A DNA stretch of 64,000 nt from Benincasa hispida (Eukaryota > Streptophyta > Magnoliopsida > Cucurbitales > Cucurbitaceae), in contig NC_052359.1 of the NCBI RefSeq assembly GCF_009727055.1, positions 57,342,845 through 57,406,844 of the forward strand. The letters are read 5' to 3'. Position numbers and translations under genes: made by a program. A model generated the notes under the pieces. It made no database searches. It saw only the letters and a list, made by a program, of their open reading frames with translations, and was not told where the DNA came from. Shown piece after piece: positions 13,001-25,640 of this stretch. Numbering within the stretch: position 1 is the stretch's first letter; each line of letters begins with the position of its first letter.

Positions 13001-14620
13001 GATCAAGGAAATGAGGCTTCACCCAGGCAATTCAAGACCCAGTTCGCTTGTTTGACCCGGTTGGCTCGATGGTTTTTGTAATAGATAGCTTATCTTTTTC
13101 AATTTTTTAGGCTAATTATCTCGGTCCATTTATTTTTTATGAATGTACATGTGGTGTATGTTTAATTATATGTCATAAAGTATGCCATATAATTTTAAAA
13201 CCCACCATAGGTTATGCATTTGTTCATGCATCATCTTTATATTATAAGAGTTATAATATAGTAGTTTGCATGATTAAATTACTTTAAAGCATGCTCATGC
13301 ATCATATAATATAAAAGTTATAATATATGCATGCATTAAGCATATCCATGCATCATCTTTTATTATGGTTTAAAGAGTCTAAAATTTTGATTTATAAATA
13401 CCTAGTCTAGCTTAGTAATGTTGATGGTTTTAGTTGTTTCCTTTTATAAGTGTTATAATAGAAATTAGAACTAAAATCAATAAGAAAGATATGCATGTAA
13501 ACTTAGGTTTTATTATGGTTTAAAGAGTTTAAAATTTTGATTGAGATAAACCTAAGATCATAGTTCTGATAAGATTAGAAACGTAAGTTTAATCTTTTAA
13601 TCGGTTTAATAGGATTAAATTGACTAATAAAAGATTAAATATGTACCAAATCTATCTATAAGGGACCTTTTGTCTAAGGCGGGTTCTGTCTAGGCTGGGG
13701 TATTTAAGCTGACAGAAACGAAACACCCCTACCTGGGAACCTACTGGAAAGGTAAATTAGATAGATTTGCTGCATGCATGCAAATTTGAAAGTGTTTAAT
13801 AAGACTTGATTTAAACTTGTTTAATTATCAAAAGAAAGAGTTGTTTTTTAGCAAATTAAACTCTCACTTAGATAAACCAGTAGCCGGATTGTCTAAGTTA
13901 ATGAATCCCTAGGTAGAACATTCACTGGGAGGTACTTGGGGTATATGATACTTCATTTAAACCTCTACACGTTTCTCCCTAAAAGTTCACAATGTGAGAT
14001 CTATCCTTGGCCTCGTGGCACCTTGGGAGTGTCCCCTTGAAGGATGGTGTTTGGGTAGGTCAATACCAAGGTGAATGGAGACAATGTTCATTGTAAGTGA
14101 GAGTGGGACGTGTGACAACATATCCCACGGTCTCTCTCGTTAGGTTGGATAACATTTTGTGCATCGCCTCGAGGCACCCTGAGAATGTCCCCCTAAAGGA
14201 TAGAAGTATTTTCACAACTCTTTATCTGATCATCTAAGGTTGCTTTAGTCTCTTGTCCTAATCTGCTTTTTTCCTATGGTTGGCGCATTAGGGCGGGACT
14301 CTAGGGTTTAAAATGAGAGGTTACACTTACCGGAATTGTTAAGGTTGTTAACAAATTCTGGACTGCAAAATGGTGATTGTTAGAGTCAATTACAAGAGTT
14401 GTTTTCGTCTAATGGTTAAGAATGTCTCATCCTAGTGAAGGGGCAATTGATCACCCCAACGGTGACTTTTGTCCTGCCTCGCTGGGGCATCATTGCAAAA
14501 TAGATGTCTTTTCACTTAGGGTACAATAGAATTATTTTGCTAAAACCTAAAATTGGTATTAAAAGTGGTAATGCAAATAGATTTATTAAGTTCGTTCTTG
14601 TTTTCAACAACTTTTAAATT
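10092..14620 (+). other. Element A untranslated leader with CGATCG motif arrays (split by a solo LTR)
   Basis: A long noncoding leader lies between primer site and gag, about 2.4 kb after removing the LTR at 10791-12905. At 10429-10790, and again at 12940-13010, it carries short palindromic motifs centred on CGATCG, for example CTAAACGATCGTTTAG at 10429-10444. From 13100 to 13400 it is AT-rich with repeated CATGCATCAT. At 13640-13745 and 13970-14300 it has GC-richer blocks that recur inverted in the leader of element D (60280-60400 and 59700-60090). Conservation between two dead elements hints at a cis-acting RNA role such as packaging, but that is inference. Confidence 0.7.
10791..12905 (+). 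mobile_element. Solo LTR in element A leader
   Basis: A 2.1-kb block beginning TATTGGGGATGCC (TG changed to TA) and ending GTTAAGAGTTCCTTCA. It is homologous along its length to the element A LTRs but clearly diverged. The leader motifs continue on both sides. No matching target duplication is visible (TGGTC left, TTCAT right). The 3' part (12260-12425) contains several CGATCG palindromes, including a perfect 16-mer CTACACGATCGTGTAG at 12407-12422. Confidence 0.8.
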
Positions 14621-15530
14621 ATGGCAACCATTACTTTAACTCTATTAGCCGTCAACAAACTAACTAGCGACAACTATGCTAGTTGGAAGAACTCAATACT
14701 CATAATACTTATCATCGATGACCTCTGATTGATCCTTACGGAGGAGTGTCCTCCTATTCCACCTCCTACAGCTGCTCCAAACGTTCAAGATGCATATGAA
14801 CGATGGACATGGGCGAACAAGAAGGCCCGAGCATACATCTTAGCCAACCTGAACGGCATCTTAGCCAAGAAGCATGAACCCATGGTCACTGCACGTGAGA
14901 TCATAGAGTCCTTGAAGGGAATGTTCGGACAACCGTTCGGGCAGCTCAAGCATGACGCTCTAAAGTGCATCTTCAACTCCAAAATGAAGGAGGGTACATC
15001 TATCCGAGAACATATTCTAAACATGATGGTCCATTTTAATGTGGCAGAGATGAACGAGCCTCGCATTGGTGAAGGCAACCAGGTTATCATTATTCTGCAA
15101 ACATTGCCAGAAAGCTTTATGCACTTCATAAGCAACGCTGTTTTGGACAGGGTTGATTACACCATTACATCTCTCCTCAATGAGCTGCAGACATTCCAAT
15201 CCTTGCTGAAAACCAAGTAGAAGACAGTTGTGAGGCAAATGTTTCTTCATCATCTAAGAAGTTCCTCCGAAGTTCGACTTCAGTTACTAAGTATGTACCT
15301 TCTTCTTCTGGCACTAACAAGTGGAAGAAGAAGAAGGGTACTAAGGGGAAGGGGAAGGCACCAGTTAAACCACAACCTGCCGCTTAGAGGAGTAGGCAAC
15401 TAGTACCGGTTGAAAAGGAAAAATATTTCCACTGCAACCAAGATGGGCACTGGAATCGGAACTACCTACGTTGGTTAAAGGAGAGGAAGAAGGGAAAGGC
15501 CAAGGCCAAACAAGGTAAATATGATTCACT
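14621..15530 (+). pseudogene. Element A gag, broken
   Basis: The start at ATG 14621 gives an N-terminus close to MATITLTLLAVNKLTSDNY, typical of this Copia group. A TGA at 14726-14728 (after IIDDL) replaces what is probably an Arg codon. The frame resumes from LILTEECPPIP and runs to a stop at 15218-15220. It continues with further stops to a zinc-knuckle region at about 15425-15470. There the pattern YFHCNQDGHWNRNY has lost the first and last Cys of CX2CX4HX4C (both Tyr). The Gag shell protein would package element RNA; with two internal stops and a dead zinc finger it cannot work. Confidence 0.85.
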
Positions 15531-18500
15531 GGTTTTGGGAACTTGTTTAATGGAGAATGATGATTATGTCTAGATTATAGACCCTGGGGCCACCAACCAT
15601 GTTTGTTCTTCTTTTCAGAGGATTAGATCCTGGCAGCAGCTTGAGGCTGGTGAAATGACGATGCGAGTAGGCACTGAGCATGTCATCTCAGTTGTGGCAG
15701 TGGGAGGCCTCCGATTGACTTTACAGAATAGATTTATCATTTTGGATGATGTATATGTTGTTTCTGAGTTAAAGAGTAACTTAATTTATGTAAAGTCCTT
15801 GCTAGAATGTAAATGCACTCTTAATTTTTCAGTGAATAAAGTGTTTATTCTGAAAGATGGTGTTGAGATATATTCAGCTTTCCTGGAAAATAATTTATAT
15901 GTGCTAAGGCCGTTAGCAAAAAATTCCCTCCATAACATAGAGATGTTTAAAACTATTGTAACCCAAAACAAACGACTTAAATTTTCTTCTAAAGAAAATA
16001 TCCAACTTTGGCACTTCCAATTAGGGCACATCAATCTCAATAGGATTGAGAAGTTGGTGAAGAATGGACTTCTAAACGAGTTAGAGGAAAATTCTTTACT
16101 TGTGTGCGAGTCATGCCTTGAAGGCAAGATGTCTAAAATACCTTTTACTGGAAAAGGTTATCAAGCCAAAGAGCCTCTAGAGTTAGTGCATTCAGAGCTT
16201 TATGGTCCGATGAATGTGAGAGCCAGGGGAGGCTACGAATATTTCATCACTTTTACTGATGATTATTCGAGGTATGGGTATGTTTATTTAATGCAACATA
16301 AGTTAGAATCCTTTGAAATGTTCAAAGAGTTCAAAGTTGAAGTTGAAAACGCAATAGATAAATGAATTAAGACACTTTGATCTGATCGAGTTGGAGAGTT
16401 TTTGGATTTTGAGTTCCAGAACTATGATGAGTTACGCTTCCTTACTAGACTCGTTTTAGAGTTTTACAGTAGATACTGGAGCTTATATCCTCAACTGTGT
16501 TCCTTCCAAGAGTGTTGCCAGAACACCTTTGGAGTTGTAGAATGGGTGTAAAGCTAGTTTGTGCCACTTCCACATATGGGGTTTCTCAACACATGTGCTT
16601 GAGGCTAATCCTAAGAAACTGGAACCACGTTCGAGGCTGTGCCAATTTGTAGGCTAACCCAAAGGGACACAAGAGGGTTACTTTTATGATCCTAAGGAAA
16701 ACAAGGTGTTTGTGTCGAAAAACGCTATCTTCCTTGAGGAGGATCATATAAAGAAGCACAGTCCAAAAAGTAAACTTGTGTTGAGTGAACTTTCGAAAGA
16801 AACTACTGAAACTTCAACAAGAGTTGTTGAAGAGCATGCTACATCAACAAGAGTTGTTGATAAGAGATCATCTAGTAGGTTAAATCTACCTCGAGAGTTT
16901 AGGGAACCTCGATGTAGTGGGAGGGTTGTGAACTCACCTGTTCACTATATGGGTTTAATTGAAATCCTGGCAATGGTAGTTGATGGCGAGGTTGAGGATC
17001 CGTTGTCTTACAAGAAGGTAATTTAGGATGTTGACAGAGATGAATAGGTCAAAGTCATGGATCTCCAGATGGAGTCTATGTACTTTAACTCAGTATGGGA
17101 TCTTATAGATCAACCTGATGGGGTTACACCTATAGGTTGTAAATGGATCTACAAGAGGAAACAGGGTGTTGATGGGGAGGTGCAAACCTTCAAGGCTAGA
17201 CTGGTGGCAAAGGGTTATACCCAGGTGGAAGGAGTTGACTATGAGGAGACTTTCTCGCCTGTTGCCATGCTTAAGTCTATCTGCATTCTCTTGTCCATTT
17301 CCTCATATTATGACTATGAGATCTGGCAAATGGATGTCAAGACTGCCTTTCTGAATGGTAATCTTGAGGAGATCATTTATATAGTGCACCTAAGGGATTC
17401 ATAGCCCAAGGTCAAGAGCAAAAGGTTTGCAAACTAAATCGATCTATTTATGAATTGAAACAGGCATCTCGATCTTGGAACATAAGGTTTGATACTGCGA
17501 TCAAATCTTATGGCTTTGACCAAAACGTTGATGAGCCTTGTGTCTACACAAGAAAATCATCAACAATACAGTAGTTTTCCTAGTGTTATATGCAGACGAT
17601 GTCCTACTCATTGGGAATGATGTAGGTATACTGACTTCAGTTAAGAACTGGCTAGCAATTCAATTCCAAATGAAAGATTTGGGAGAGGCACAGTTTGTTC
17701 TTAGGATTCAGATCTTTTGGGATCGAAAGAACAAAGTGCTAGCACTGTCTCAAGCATCGTACATTAACAAGATGTTGATCAAGTACTCAATGCAGAACTC
17801 CAAAAGGGGTCTTTTGCCTTTTCATCATGGAGTTACATTATCTAAGGAGCAATGTCATAAGACACCTCAAGAGGTTAAGGAAATGAGACGGGTCCCCTAT
17901 CCATTTGTTGTTGGCAGTTTGATGTACGTGATGGTATGTACTAGACCGAACATCTGCTATATTATGGGGATAGTTAGTAGATATCAGCCTAATCCAGGAC
18001 AGGTTCACTGGACTGTCGTCAAGAATATCCTCAAGTATCTTCAGAGAATAAGGGACTACATGCTTGTGTATAGTTCTAAGGATTTGATCCTTACAGGATA
18101 CACGAACTCTGATTTTCAAATTGATAAGGATTCTCGAAAATTCACTTCAGGATTAGTGTTCACTCTTAACGAAGGAGCTGTAGTCTGACGAAGAACTAAG
18201 TAGGGTACATCGTTGACTCCACCATAGAGGTCGAATATGTAGCGGCTTGTGAAGCTGCTAAGGAGGTCGTTTGGCTCAGGAAGTTTCTGACTGATCTGGA
18301 AGTTGTTCCAGACATGTTTAGGCCCATCGCCTTTTATTGTGATAATAGTGGTGCTGTGCAAAATTCTAGAGAGCTTTGGAGTCACAAGCGCAACAAGAAT
18401 ATAAAGCGGAAATACCATCTCATCAGAGAGATTATGCATTGAGGAGACGTAATTGTCACGAAGATAGCTTCGGAGCTCAAAGTTGCTGACCGTTTACGAA

Positions 18501-18560
18501 GGCTCTCACAGCTACAGTGTTTGAGAGTCACCTATAGAGCATGGGTCTACAGGACCGATC
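15531..18560 (+). pseudogene. Element A pol, broken
   Basis: Domains in order. Protease motif DPGATNHV at about 15580-15600 (the usual DSG reads DPG, preceded by a stop). GAG-pre-integrase at about 16005-16130 (LWHFQLGHINLNRI). Integrase core at about 16165-16365, where the first Asp of the catalytic triad reads Glu (HSELYGPM) and the second is kept (FTDDYSRYG), then a TGA at 16363. RT at about 17057-17700, with YADD instead of YVDD at 17587-17598. RNase H at about 18060-18480. Around 16423 about 40 codons are missing (the sequence jumps from FQNY to MMSYA), which removes the catalytic Glu. Several frameshifts and stops follow. Confidence 0.9.
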
Positions 18561-18661
18561 GCGGCTGGACTAGGGCAAGTAGAAGTATTGTTGTACTAGG
18601 CCTTTGTGCCGTAGTTTATTGTTTTGTACTTGTAATTTTCTTGTACACCCCAGTAGCTTTA

Positions 18662-18676
18662 GGACAATTGGGAGAT
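18662..18676 (+). promoter_or_regulatory. Polypurine tract of element A
   Basis: GGACAATTGGGAGAT lies immediately before the TGTTGGGG head of the 3' LTR at 18677. Element D has a matching tract (GGACAAATGAGAGAT, minus strand) at the same place. It would prime plus-strand synthesis. Confidence 0.8.
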
Positions 18677-21600
18677 TGTTGGGGTTGATGCCGTAAATCT
18701 CGTAAAGTCTTGTAGTTTGTAAACATCTGTATGAACAAACTCTTTATGTTGTAATAATATGAGATATTTTATTCACTATTGTCTATGAAATATGAGATAA
18801 CTTAGTTGCATTAACCACAAACCAATAAAATAAGATCCCTGGTTGTCGTTGTAACTTAAGCATGTATGTGGAGATATACAAGTGGATCGTGCTTTAAATG
18901 ATAATCTAAATAGTATGTAGTATATGGATAAAGAAGGGAAACCTTATCTTTGTGATGCTATGAGTGTGGCCCGCTGTGTAGATGTTACAAGTATTGTAAA
19001 GTGCTACAAATGGTCTGATTTTGACCATTCATGTATTAGACATGCAAGTGCAGATGCTCTATACAAAGAAGTTTATATAAGACCAGACCACCAAATGTTT
19101 AGTCTTGTTATATAACGTCGTTCATGAGAAACTTTCATTTCATTAGGATGACCATAGGTAACATGACCTTAATCCTAAGTGAGTTGGGAACTCCTGCCTA
19201 TGAGGGTGGACCTTTGATTTACATGGGTGCTCTATACAAAGTGGCCAGATCGCCGATTCAAACCTACCACTTTGGAAATTCGTCTGATTGAGGAGCTGAG
19301 AACTCAGTTACACAAGATGGAATTCACTCCTTCCCCGAAGCAGGGGTAAGTAGATAAATTCTCCCTTAAAGGTTGATTCCGGGGCCTGAATTATTGGGAT
19401 TGATGTCTTAATTCTCCCAGAGTCTCGTAGTTTGTAAATAGTTTTGTACACATTGTTATTTTATTTGCATTTACTCATATCCAATAAACTAAGATCCGTG
19501 GTTATTTCATTTAAGCTTAAGCATGTATGTGAGACATACAAGTAGATCATGCATTAAGTATTAACCTAAATGGTTTGTAGTATAACGATAAAGGAGGGAT
19601 ACCTTATCCTGGTGACACTACGGATACGACCCGTTTTGTAGATATTTATAAGTGTTGTAAAGTGCTACAAATGGTCTAATCCTGATCATTCATGTGGAGA
19701 CATGCGAGCAGGGGTGTCCTATACAAAGAGTTTGTATAAGACCGGACCACGAGATGATTAGTCTCTTTATATAACACCGTTGATAATTGAGACTTACATT
19801 TCACTAAAATCACCATAGGTGACATGACCTTAATCCTGAGTATTTTGGGAACTCTTGCCTATGAGGGCAGTCCTTTGATTAGTATGAGTGAGAGTGGCCA
19901 TATTGCCAACTCAACATGTCTACCTTTTTGGGGATTCGTTTGATTGGGGAGTTGGGAACTCAATTACACAAGATGGAATTCACTCCTTCCCCAAAGCAGG
20001 GGCAAGTAGATAAATTACTCCCTTAGGGATGATTCCGGGTCTTGAACTTAGTGGCCACACCCTTTCTTTGGAAGAGAGGACTCAGTCATAGTAGAACTAT
20101 GACTTATTGTTCATTAGAGAAATCAATGGTAGCTAAGGAGTTAGATATAACTATAAGGACAAAATGGTACATTGGCCCAGTTGTACTTACGAGCGATTTT
20201 TGAAGGGTTATCACACTGTTGATTGGTTATATGGACACAGAGATATATTTGTAGTGAGAAGAGTGCAACTATCGATCTTTAGTGGAGTGCCCAGCAGTTA
20301 ACGGATGGTAGATCCCATGACTAAAGAGTTTAGTAAATTATTCACGTACCGTTGGAGCTTCAAACTACAGGTTCATAAGGTCCTATTGGTAGCCCAATGG
20401 GTTCAAGTTGAGAATCAAATTTTGGGTTAGTTTGAAGTGTTCAAATTAACAAGAGGAAATTCAACTATATGTGATATAATTGGTGTAATGTATGAGATAC
20501 ATTAGTTGGAGGATTTAATATAAAATGATTTATATTAAGTACAATAAAATGAACTATGGTTTGTATGTTTCATATGATGAAATATTAAAACTATAGGTTA
20601 TAAATATAATATGATAAGTTGTTATCATATTTATTTATAATATGTTAATTATATGATAATTAAATCTTTTTCTCTAATAACCGATTTGAGTGGGAGGTTA
20701 TTGGAAGTTTTATGGTAACCGTGAGATAAAAGGAAATTTTTTTTTTCAAAATTTAGAAGTTAATCCTTTTGGAAAATTCTCATGGAAAAGGGCTATCAAG
20801 TGAAAATTGTTTTTACTAAGCGATAGCCGTTGAGAGTCTAAACGATCGTTTAAAAGTTGACTATACGATAGTTACTCTAGCAAAGTCTATGCGATAGACT
20901 TCATTTACTAAACGACCGAGTAAATCGTCTATGCGATAGAGAGTGTTCTTATCTCCCATTTACTCGATCATCTACTCGATCACATACCTTCTCTCTTCCT
21001 CAATCCAAGATCATACAGAGCCCATAACTCCTGGATTCTCACTCCGAGAATACCAAGGTAACACTTGTGGTGGTGTCCTTATTTGTTCGTGAATCGAGTT
21101 GGACTCGATTGGGTTCGAGGAGCATCAAGTTGTTCGTGCTGTTGGTGGTCCATTCATGGCATTCGAGTGTTGTTGTTGGACACATTGGAGATTGATCGAG
21201 GGATTTTTGAAGAATGGTTCTTCAAAGGTACGCATACTCTATCCCTTGAATCCTATTGTAGCATGCTGTAGTTTCTATTGTTGCATAACCTGTTCATTTC
21301 GGTTAGACTGTAATCGTTGTGTTCATTCGGAATAGAATTTGGAACGATCCATTTTTGCTGCTCATGGAAATCTCTGTTTGTGATTTCCTTCATGAACAAT
21401 GTAGCGTCACACCTTCTCATGGCTCGAGAAGGGCTTACTCATAGTTGGACTATAATGTATTGTTCATTAGAGGAATTAGTGGTACTTAAGGAGTTAAATG
21501 TAATTACAGGACAAAACGGTAAATTGGCCCAACTGTACTTACGAGTAATTAGTGAAGGGTTATCGTATTGTTGATTGGCTATATCCAATGGACACAGAAA

Positions 21601-22699
21601 TATATCTGTAGTGCGAAGAGTGTAGTTGTCGGTCTTTAGTGGAGTGCCCGACAGTTAACGAATGGTGGATATCGTGATTAAAGAGTTTAGTCAGTTATTC
21701 ACGTACCGTTGAAGCTTCAAGCTACAAGTCCATAAGGTCCCCTTGGTAGCTCAATGGATTCATGTTTAGAATCAATTTTTGGGTTAGTTTGAAGTGTTCA
21801 AATTAATAAGAGGGAATTTGATTATATATGATATAATTAAATTTATTCAATTATATGTGATATAATTGATTGATATATTAGATACATTAATTGAAGGAAT
21901 TAATATTAAATGCCATAAAGGAGAAAAAGAACTATGATTTTATATATTGTATGAGATGTGATATTAAAACTATAGGTTATGAATATATTATTCATTTATA
22001 ATTAAATCAATTATGGGATAATTGGTTTTGGTTTTTTCTCCTAATAACCAACTTAGTGGGAAGTTGTAATCAGTTATGGTAACTGATGGATAAAATGAAA
22101 ATTGTTTTCATTTTATCATAATTGAACGACAATTGAACGCGCATTAAAGAAAAAGCCATACGATAACTTGAGAATGTAAACAATCATGCATCGAGTTTTT
22201 CTATACGATAGTCGCTCACTACTAAACGATCGAGTACCCAAGTCTACATGTAGACTCCTGTCGTCTCCCACTTACTCGATTGTCTACATGATCATTCAAT
22301 TCCTCATTCTCTCTACCAAATCCATACAGATCCCATAACTCCTAGATTCTCACATCGAGAATACCAAGGCAGCCTCGTGGTGGTGTCTGCTTGCTGTTCG
22401 AGGGTCGAAGGTCGAGTTTTACTCATTGCTGTTCGAGAATATTGACGAGGCATTGAGTGCATGTTGTTGAGCGTTCGTGCTATTGGATGTTCGTGCTGTT
22501 AGATCGAGGAAGCACGAGAAGAAAAGGTTCTTCAAGGGTATGTTCACTCGATCTTTTGTATTTTCTTCTTGAAGCATGTTGTAATTGAAAGTTTATGCAT
22601 AACTATTGTTGTTTGATTGTAACTGTGCATGTTCTTTCACAATGAGGTTTGGAACGATCTGCTTTTTCTCACTGGTTCTCTTTATTAAGAGTTCGTTCA
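18677..22699 (+). repeat. 3' LTR of element A (split by a solo LTR)
   Basis: It starts TGTTGGGGTTGATGCCG at 18677 and ends GAGTTCGTTCA at 22699. It is interrupted between 19391 and 21393 by a solo LTR. Joined length is about 2.02 kb, close to the 5' LTR. Downstream of 22699 the minus-strand element B sequence resumes. Confidence 0.85.
19392..21392 (+). mobile_element. Solo LTR in element A 3' LTR
   Basis: A 2001-base block beginning TATTGGGATTGATG (TG mutated to TA) and ending TGATTTCCTTCA. It is flanked by TGAAT (19387-19391) and TGAAC (21393-21397), a 5-bp target duplication with one mismatch. The host LTR reads on correctly across the junction (CCTGAA to AATGTAGCGTCACACC). It has the same internal order as the host, but the middle has diverged. 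Confidence 0.9.
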
Positions 22700-22795
22700 A
22701 TATGGTCATACAATTACCGTTAGTAGCATAAATGGGATGAAGAGATTTGGTAGGAGTGGGTGTAGTCAGAAGAGATATCTTCGTAGAAATCATGT
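22700..22795 (-). pseudogene. Element B, displaced protease-region fragment
   Basis: On the minus strand this short piece reads through TNGNCMTI, the variable stretch upstream of the GSVNTPTLQLSNTYCVSNV sequence found at 6210-6120. Together they form one Copia protease/pre-integrase region cut by element A. No recognisable gag follows above 22795. Confidence 0.6.
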
Positions 22796-23504
22796 TTAGT
22801 TTTTGAATAGTCTAAATACTTTTATATATGTGGAACTTGGAAGGATTGTTAATTAATAACTAAGAAAAGTGAACGATGTTGTTTCTTTCCACAGTATGGA
22901 TGCATACTATAAACATGTAGCATAAGTGATATTTGTTCGAAGTGATTTTGAATATCTTTGTAATGGTATTGTGTATGAAATGCAACAACTTTTGTGAATA
23001 TTAATTTGGCTTTAGTGCTTTTACTGAGCTCTTACAAAAAGTAATTGGGTGGTAGGTGTGGTGCTTAATTTTCATCTTATTGCTTAATATCGTTGTGTGT
23101 TTTTAATGTGTATATTATTTTTTAAATTGTTTTCTTATTGATATCTAGATCTTTTGAGACCCTTTGTGTAGATACTTAAACCATTGCACCAAATTGTTTT
23201 GATGTTAGCTAGTTTGAGCATTTATTTTAAAGTAGTTTGTAAGTAGAACTCTTCTCCATTAAACTATCGGTATTTTGCACTTCTAATATTGTTTAACTAT
23301 CTATCTAATGTATTACAAAATCTCTAATTCTGAATCAAAATGAATCTATCCCAAAATGAGAGTGAACGATCTTCTTTATAGAAATAATTGGTTACAAGAT
23401 GTTCAACTAACTATCATAACAACTAACAACTAACAATTAGCTAACTCCTATCCTTTTAGCTATTTTTTTGAAAAATGGCCCTTTTGGCCTTACACCAATT
23501 GATG
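22796..23504. other. AT-rich intergenic stretch
   Basis: Low-GC sequence with scattered poly-T. I see no gene, no repeat boundary and no RNA gene. Confidence 0.5.
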
Positions 23505-25140
23505 TGTTATTTTATGCGGTGAATTAATGAAAGGAATTGCGATGATGGGAAATGCGTTCTACAACAAGTTTTCTCAGCAGAATCCAAGTATAAATTCTAC
23601 TGAGTTTTCTGGTAAGTCCAGGGTCGAACTCAGGGACTAAGGAACACAATTTACGGTAATAATTTTTAAGATGACATTGTGGTAACCAATAAATCAAAGA
23701 GTTGTTGGGTTGTTGTTTGCGGTGTAAAAAGTATACGGCGGATTTGAGAAAAGATTGATTATGCGAAAAATACACTGAGTATGCGGAGGAACGGGTTGAG
23801 AAGGTCTTTAATTAGCGTTTCCCGAGAATGCGTTCAAACTATGCGATCATGCTACACTCGTGCGATAGAAAATCATTTTCCAATGCAAATGCGGTAATTC
23901 CTAATTCTAGGACGCATGCAATGAATGCAATAATGTCCATAGAGCTTATTCCTAAGTCTCTACTTCTTGCCTATGTGATAATGTAAGATGCACATAAAGA
24001 CAAGGTGACCGCATACAATCATAACCTATCTCTAGGATGCATGCGATGCGTTAATAGCAAACAATGCTTATTCCTAAGCTCCTATCTCTTGATTATGCGT
24101 TTCTAATCTGACTCTCCCGAGCCTAGATTCTAACTTAACTTTTCCAAGCCTAGTTTCTATCCTTAGACTACCCTCCCGAGTATCTTTAATGGACGAATGA
24201 TGCATACATAATACATGATAATCGCATCGAATGAAGATCCCCAGTTATGCTAGCTAAGTGCTTCTCAACCCATTCGACAGATTTAGCTACTCATGCGGAA
24301 TAAACAGAGAGTGAACAGATATAAAGAAGTAAATTCCATTTCTATAGATAAGTTCAGAGTACAAAATGACAATGGAAGATAAGGATAGAGATCCTGGTAG
24401 CAATTCCTTACTTCTCGAGGCTTTTACACTGTTAACTCTATTCTGCTCAAAATATGTTCCTGCTTCCACAGGAGTTGGCCCTCTCTCTGATTCGACGCTT
24501 TCAACACTCTTCCAAGTTCATCGGAACAAGGCTACTACTAACTATGGAGAAAATTATCTAACTGTCGAACTCCTTCACTAAAGGTGGCCTCTGGTATTTA
24601 TAGAGCTTCGGGGTGAAAGGCTTCTTCTCTTTTATGATTGCACTGATGGGATGGCATTAATTCTCTTTCTGATGCACCGAATATTTTTCACCAAAAAGTT
24701 GAGTGTACTTGCTACAGTAGATCGTTAATAGCTTGTCAACTTAATTCGGAATCGACTATTATCAGCTTTCTGTCCCATCGTGATTTATTATGCTTTTCAC
24801 CTAGATGCGCCCACCAAGTTGCGTCGGCTCTCTGCAGCAACCTTCTTGAGCAGATATTTGTGAGTGCAAATGACCGCATAGCCTTGTGGTAATGTAATCT
24901 TTTGATGCGCTCTGCCGTTGATTTCTTTGGATCGCATTTTCGCTTGCGTCAATGCATATTCTACAAAAAAAAATACATAAGTTAACTGTTTTAGTGAGAT
25001 TGACGCATGCGACCGCAATATTGTGAGCTTAATGCTTTTGGACGCAATCTTGTATATTTTTATCAACGCAAACCTGCATTGTTTAATAACTTAGCACTGT
25101 AGTAACGTGCATTTCTGCTCGTTATCACCAATCTAGCACT
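23505..25140 (-). mobile_element. Noncoding 3' part of a Ty3-like element (tentative)
   Basis: The stretch lies directly downstream (minus strand) of a Ty3 pol end. It is unusually rich in GCGAT, ATGCG and GACGCA words and contains a segment reading GGGTCGAACTCAGGGACTAA (23620 region). I recall that segment as widely repeated in plant genomes. Several frames of 60-90 codons cross it, but none shows a recognisable domain. No LTR edge could be fixed. Confidence 0.4.
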
Positions 25141-25640
25141 CCTAAAATCAAAATCATCCTCGAGTGAGCTAATAAGTTAAACAAAAGTCATCTGGCAGAT
25201 TATATGGTTTCAAATAAGCAATATTGAAGACAGGGTTGATATGTAGATCTTCCGATAGATCAATTCGATAAGCATTGGTACAATATTTTGCAAGTACTTT
25301 ACATGGTTCAAGCTGTCTATCCTTCAATTTATTATAAGTTCTAGTAGGAAATCAACTTTTGCATAAATGAACCACGAAATCTCCTTCTTCAAATGTTACT
25401 TCTCTTCTTGACTTATCCTTGGCTTCTTTACATGGTAAGGTTTTTTTTTTCTAAGTGATTAAGGACTTCTTTGTGTCGTTCTTATATTATTTCCACCATA
25501 TTTTTAGTTTCAATACTTACATCCACAAAGGATGGTAAGTTGGATAGATCAAATGTGAGTCTTGGAACTCAAGTATATACTAAGGCTTCGTTCTTCTTCC
25601 ATTAACAGTTTATATAAGAAGATAAATAGTTATTTCAAAT
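25141..25640 (-). pseudogene. Ty3/gypsy pol C-terminus remnant
   Basis: Reading downward from 25640, three frames together give the end of a Ty3 polyprotein. First comes the segment before the integrase C-terminal domain (LTFDLSNLPSFVDVS, then VHKEVLNHLEK). Next is a block like EEGDFVVHLCKS with FPTRTYNKLKDRQLEPCKVL. Last is the chromo-adjacent end NAYRIDLSEDLHINPVFNIA with LKPYNLPDDF near 25165. A CTCGAGGATGA follows the stop, as is common after plant Ty3 pol. It has frameshifts and lacks all upstream domains, so it is a relic. Confidence 0.75.

Larger units (their letters stand above)
6211..22699 (+). mobile_element. Element A: full-length Copia retrotransposon with three nested solo LTRs
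   Basis: The 5' LTR starts TGTTGGGGTTGATG at 6211 and ends TTCCTTCA at 10076. A tRNA(Met) primer site follows, then a long leader, gag at 14621, pol to about 18560, a polypurine tract at 18662-18676, and a 3' LTR at 18677-22699. Removing nested insertions leaves LTRs of about 2.03 and 2.02 kb and an element of about 10.5 kb. Both flanks (6210 leftward, 22700 rightward) continue the same minus-strand Copia pol, which shows it landed inside element B. The flanking pentamers GGATG and ATATG agree at only three of five bases, so the target duplication has decayed or one end is misplaced. Gag and pol carry stops, so the element cannot move by itself. Confidence 0.85.

Noticed and set aside
14785..15135. 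116-codon frame on the minus strand
   Set aside because: It is antisense to element A gag, has no domain, and its openness follows from the sense frame.
23524..25066. Several 60-89 codon frames that might form a small gene
   Set aside because: They lie in a dispersed-repeat-like region downstream of a Ty3 pol end, lack domains, and cannot be joined with good splice sites.
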